This document shows positions 6,771 to 8,500 of a stretch of 8,500 nucleotides of DNA, in pieces. Under the pieces are notes generated by a model that saw nothing but the letters and a program-made list of their open reading frames with translations, searched no databases and was not told the origin of the DNA. Within the stretch, counting starts at the first letter, position 1. Each line of letters begins with the position of its first letter. This stretch comes from Syntrophomonadaceae bacterium (GTDB taxonomy: Bacteria > Bacillota_B > Syntrophomonadia > Syntrophomonadales > Syntrophomonadaceae): positions 1-8,500 of the forward strand of contig DAOUSQ010000035.1 in assembly GCA_030627145.1 (NCBI GenBank), given 5' to 3'. The position numbers were made by a program, and so were the translations under genes.

Positions 6771-7064
6771 GCTTGTCTATTTATGGCTTATAAAACGTAA
6801 TATTTTTTTATTATAATGACGAATTGTAGGTGAAAATATCTAATTAAATGCAGGTATGAAAAATAATTACGAATATGTATTAATAAATATGTTATAAAAT
6901 TCTTCTTACAACCAAATAAAGACTGAACCCGTCAGGAATAGGGATAAAAATTAACATAACAAATATTCGTTTTATGATAAAATTTTAATAACGTAGACTT
7001 TTTTGTTGAAGGATTTTAGAAAATATGATGGAAGTTTTAATACAATGAATGGGAGATCCAGTAA
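6771..7064. other. Divergent intergenic region between the kinase and the wall hydrolase
   Basis: Very AT-rich and without a credible gene. It holds a candidate promoter for the + strand gene (6951-6978) and an inverted 8-mer, ACGAATAT at 6869-6876 and ATATTCGT at 6963-6970. I checked for c-di-GMP and c-di-AMP riboswitch cores, since both can precede wall hydrolase genes, and saw none. Confidence 0.5.
6951..6978 (+). promoter_or_regulatory. Candidate promoter of the wall hydrolase gene
   Basis: TTAACA (6951-6956, five of six) is followed by 16 bases and TATGAT (6973-6978, five of six). Transcription would begin near 6985, leaving a leader of about 107 bases. Such matches arise by chance in AT-rich DNA. 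Confidence 0.4.
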
Positions 7065-7078
7065 ATGATTGAATTATC

Positions 7079-7083
7079 GGAGG
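7079..7083 (+). promoter_or_regulatory. Ribosome binding site that favours a GTG start
   Basis: GGAGG lies eight bases before GTG 7092. The ATG at 7065 has a weaker GGGAGA at similar spacing. The GTG start also gives a cleaner signal peptide (MKNSRF and then a hydrophobic core). Confidence 0.7.
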
Positions 7084-7091
7084 TGTATCTG

Positions 7092-8060
7092 GTGAAAAAT
7101 TCGAGGTTTTATATTATTTTTTTAATTTTCATGGTAATGGCTGCATCAGGGATATTCTTCTTTAGACCATCTTCGGCAACGGCTATTCAAGCAATAAAAA
7201 TATTTATAGATGGAAAAGAGGTAGAATCAGATGTAGAACCAATAATAATTAATGACCGGACAATGGTTCCTATAAGGGCAATAAGTGAGGGCTTGGGAAT
7301 GATAGTCAACTGGGATGATGTTAATCGTTGGGTAATAATAAGCAGTCCCGATATACCTGTAATTAGTCAACCAGGTAGCCTGGAAATAGACAGTGATATT
7401 ACTATAATGGGTGAATCAATAGCCAGCAGTGAAGAAATGAGAGCGGTTTTAAAAAAGAACAATCCAGATGCGCCGGATCTAGTTGATTTGTATCTTGAAA
7501 TTGGAAAAGAATACGGAATAAGGGGAGATATTGCTTTTTGTCAGGCAGCTAAAGAAACCGGATGGTGGAAATTCGATGGTCTGGTAGAAGAAAATCAATA
7601 TAATTATTGTGGTCTGGGAGCAACTGGGAAACCGGCTTCGGGAGATGAAGATTTGCGGGGGGCAGATCCTTCAAGGGTATGTTATAAAAAGGGAGTGCAT
7701 GGAGCTATTTTTGATTGCCCTCAAACAGGAGTAGAAGCACATATTCAACATCTTTATGCTTATGCATGTAAAAAGGAATTACCAGATGGGAAAACAATCG
7801 TAGATCCTCGTTTTAACCTTGTCAACAGGGGAGTAGCATCTACCTGGTCTGATCTTAATGGTAAGTGGGCTGTACCAGGCAATAATTATGGAGAGAGTAT
7901 AATCAGTGACTATTATAAGAAAGTTCTTTTACAGGGAAGTAAAAATACACAATCTTCTCAACAGGAAAATAGAATAAAAGAATTGGAAATTGAAAACCAG
8001 TTATTAAAAATGCAAATTGAAAAGTTAAATAATGAAATAGAAGCGAAAACAATGATATGA
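7092..8060 (+). CDS. Secreted stalk-domain/glucosaminidase protein (probable peptidoglycan hydrolase)
   Basis: A 322-residue exported protein. Residues 1-31 form a signal peptide: Lys/Arg start, hydrophobic core 7-24, probable cleavage after SSATA. Residues about 35-85 match the copper-amine-oxidase N-terminal-like stalk domain common in Clostridia (IKIFIDGKEV, then RTMVPIRAISEGLG and VNWDD); in this setting it is a wall or surface module, not an oxidase. Residues about 125-280 match the glucosaminidase (GH73/LytG-like) fold: IAFCQAAKETGWWKFDG (147-163) with likely catalytic E155, NYCGLGATG (171-179), and GVEAHIQHLYAYA (213-225). It should cut the glycan strand of peptidoglycan outside the membrane. 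The end (about 290-318) is a short leucine-zipper-like coiled coil with I295, N302, I309 and I316 alternating with L298, L305 and L312. Five cysteines (150, 173, 197, 209, 226) remain after export. Start chosen on GGAGG at 7079-7083; an ATG start at 7065 would add nine residues. It is a single gene with a terminator downstream. Confidence 0.9.
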   Translation: MKNSRFYIIFLIFMVMAASGIFFFRPSSATAIQAIKIFIDGKEVESDVEPIIINDRTMVPIRAISEGLGMIVNWDDVNRWVIISSPDIPVISQPGSLEIDSDITIMGESIASSEEMRAVLKKNNPDAPDLVDLYLEIGKEYGIRGDIAFCQAAKETGWWKFDGLVEENQYNYCGLGATGKPASGDEDLRGADPSRVCYKKGVHGAIFDCPQTGVEAHIQHLYAYACKKELPDGKTIVDPRFNLVNRGVASTWSDLNGKWAVPGNNYGESIISDYYKKVLLQGSKNTQSSQQENRIKELEIENQLLKMQIEKLNNEIEAKTMI

Positions 8061-8230
8061 GTCGGTTTGTTCCAGTCTATGGTTTTTCCAAACACTTTTA
8101 GACAAATGAGAATCCTGAATTATTAACTATTCACTAAAAATATCGGATCCTTCATCCACAGGAATAAATGCTTTTGATATTTTATCACAGGATTTTTAGA
8201 GAAGAGATTTTTAAAACAATTGTAGATAGC
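8061..8230. other. Untranslated region after the wall hydrolase gene
   Basis: AT-rich and without clear structure. The only frame of note (8168-8287) is discussed among the rejected items. The rest of the gene-free tail (8231-8500) holds the terminator and three repeat structures listed separately. Confidence 0.5.
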
Positions 8231-8268
8231 AAAAAAGCAGGGAAAACTATTCTTACCCTGCTCTTTTT
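8231..8268 (+). terminator. Intrinsic terminator, possibly bidirectional
   Basis: AGCAGGG (8236-8242) pairs perfectly with CCCTGCT (8256-8262) around a 13-base loop, followed by CTTTTT. The other flank is AAAAAA, so on the - strand the stem is followed by T6 and could also end transcription coming from the right. It lies about 170 bases after the hydrolase stop. Confidence 0.8.
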
Positions 8269-8317
8269 ACTTTGCTTAACTATTTAAAAACCTGTCTAAA
8301 TAAATAACTCAACTTTC

Positions 8318-8354
8318 GGAGTTAGGTGAAAGGATTTCTTGTAAGCAAAATTTT
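8318..8354 (+). repeat. Copy 2 of the dispersed repeat seen at 2737
   Basis: GGAGTTAGGTG and the following bases match 2737-2773 at 31 of 37 positions without gaps. Just before it, TAACTC (8305-8310) can pair with GAGTTA (8319-8324). The foldback partner arm of copy 1 is not evident here, so this may be a solo or decayed copy. Confidence 0.6.
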
Positions 8355-8412
8355 CTAAATTTTATGATGATTCCCCTGCAAAAGCCTAAAACTTTTATAG
8401 TTTTTCTATATT

Positions 8413-8446
8413 ATTTGACGCGGATGCTTTAGCTTCCGCGTCAAAT
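8413..8446. repeat. Perfect 12-bp GC-rich hairpin, REP-like
   Basis: ATTTGACGCGGA (8413-8424) and TCCGCGTCAAAT (8435-8446) pair without error. The inside adds a GC/GC pair and a TTTA loop after one T-T mismatch. No T-run follows on either strand, so it is not a typical terminator. Its GC-rich core contrasts with the surrounding DNA and it sits 27 bases from another palindrome, which fits a mobile repeat cluster. Confidence 0.65.
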
Positions 8447-8473
8447 GCTGAAGAATTAGTATCCTGATTTCCA

Positions 8474-8494
8474 GGAGACTGAAGTCTCCCCTAC
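8474..8494 (-). repeat. REP-like palindrome with a GTAG tetranucleotide
   Basis: Read on the - strand the segment is GTAG, one G, and then GGAGAC-TTCA-GTCTCC, a perfect six-pair stem with a four-base loop. A GTAG-type tetranucleotide just 5' of a short hairpin is the arrangement recognised by REP-associated tyrosine (IS200-like) transposases. No such transposase is in the window. The element may continue beyond the right edge. Confidence 0.5.
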
Positions 8495-8500
8495 GAGAGA

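Noticed and set aside
8168..8287. 39-codon frame with a hydrophobic C-terminus, considered as a small toxin-like peptide
   Set aside because: It runs straight through the intrinsic terminator at 8231-8268, and its AGGA site is weak. A chance frame is more likely.

Overview
The window is an AT-rich bacterial chromosome segment that looks like an anaerobic Firmicute (Clostridia in the broad sense). The grounds are strong GGAGG-type ribosome sites, TTG/GTG start alternatives, a Bacillus-type NADP isocitrate dehydrogenase, a DegV protein, and a secreted wall hydrolase that joins a copper-amine-oxidase-like stalk domain to a glucosaminidase domain. Genus cannot be read from the sequence.

Layout. 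(1) Positions 1-2482, + strand: a small carbon-metabolism cluster. It holds the 3' end of a LeuC/HacA-family large dehydratase subunit, its LeuD/HacB-family small subunit, and icd, followed by a terminator near 2570-2599. The icd neighbour suggests that this two-subunit enzyme acts as the aconitase, giving a citrate to 2-oxoglutarate branch that feeds glutamate. That is inference, because the family also contains isopropylmalate isomerases and homoaconitases. (2) Positions 2600-2903: a gene-free stretch with a foldback repeat. (3) 2919-3785, + strand: metF, standing alone. (4) 3795-3840: a hairpin between convergent metF and degV. (5) 3851-4681, - strand: degV, with a good sigma-A promoter (4856-4884) and a possible 38-codon leader ORF (4674-4790) whose stop overlaps the degV start. 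(6) 4902-6686, - strand: an orphan hybrid histidine kinase (PAS, HisKA, HATPase, receiver, HPt). (7) 7092-8060, + strand: the secreted stalk-domain/glucosaminidase protein, which ends in a leucine-zipper-like coiled coil, followed by a terminator at 8231-8268. (8) 8300-8500: a cluster of repeats. It has a second copy of the 2737 repeat, a long GC-rich hairpin, and a REP-like palindrome carrying a GTAG tetranucleotide.

I see no tRNA, rRNA, CRISPR array, transposase gene, phage gene or defence gene, and no clearly new multi-gene system. The points most worth following up are the dispersed intergenic repeats, the REP-like element at the right edge, the leader ORF before degV, the aconitase-like reassignment of the LeuCD-type pair, and the zipper at the end of the wall hydrolase.
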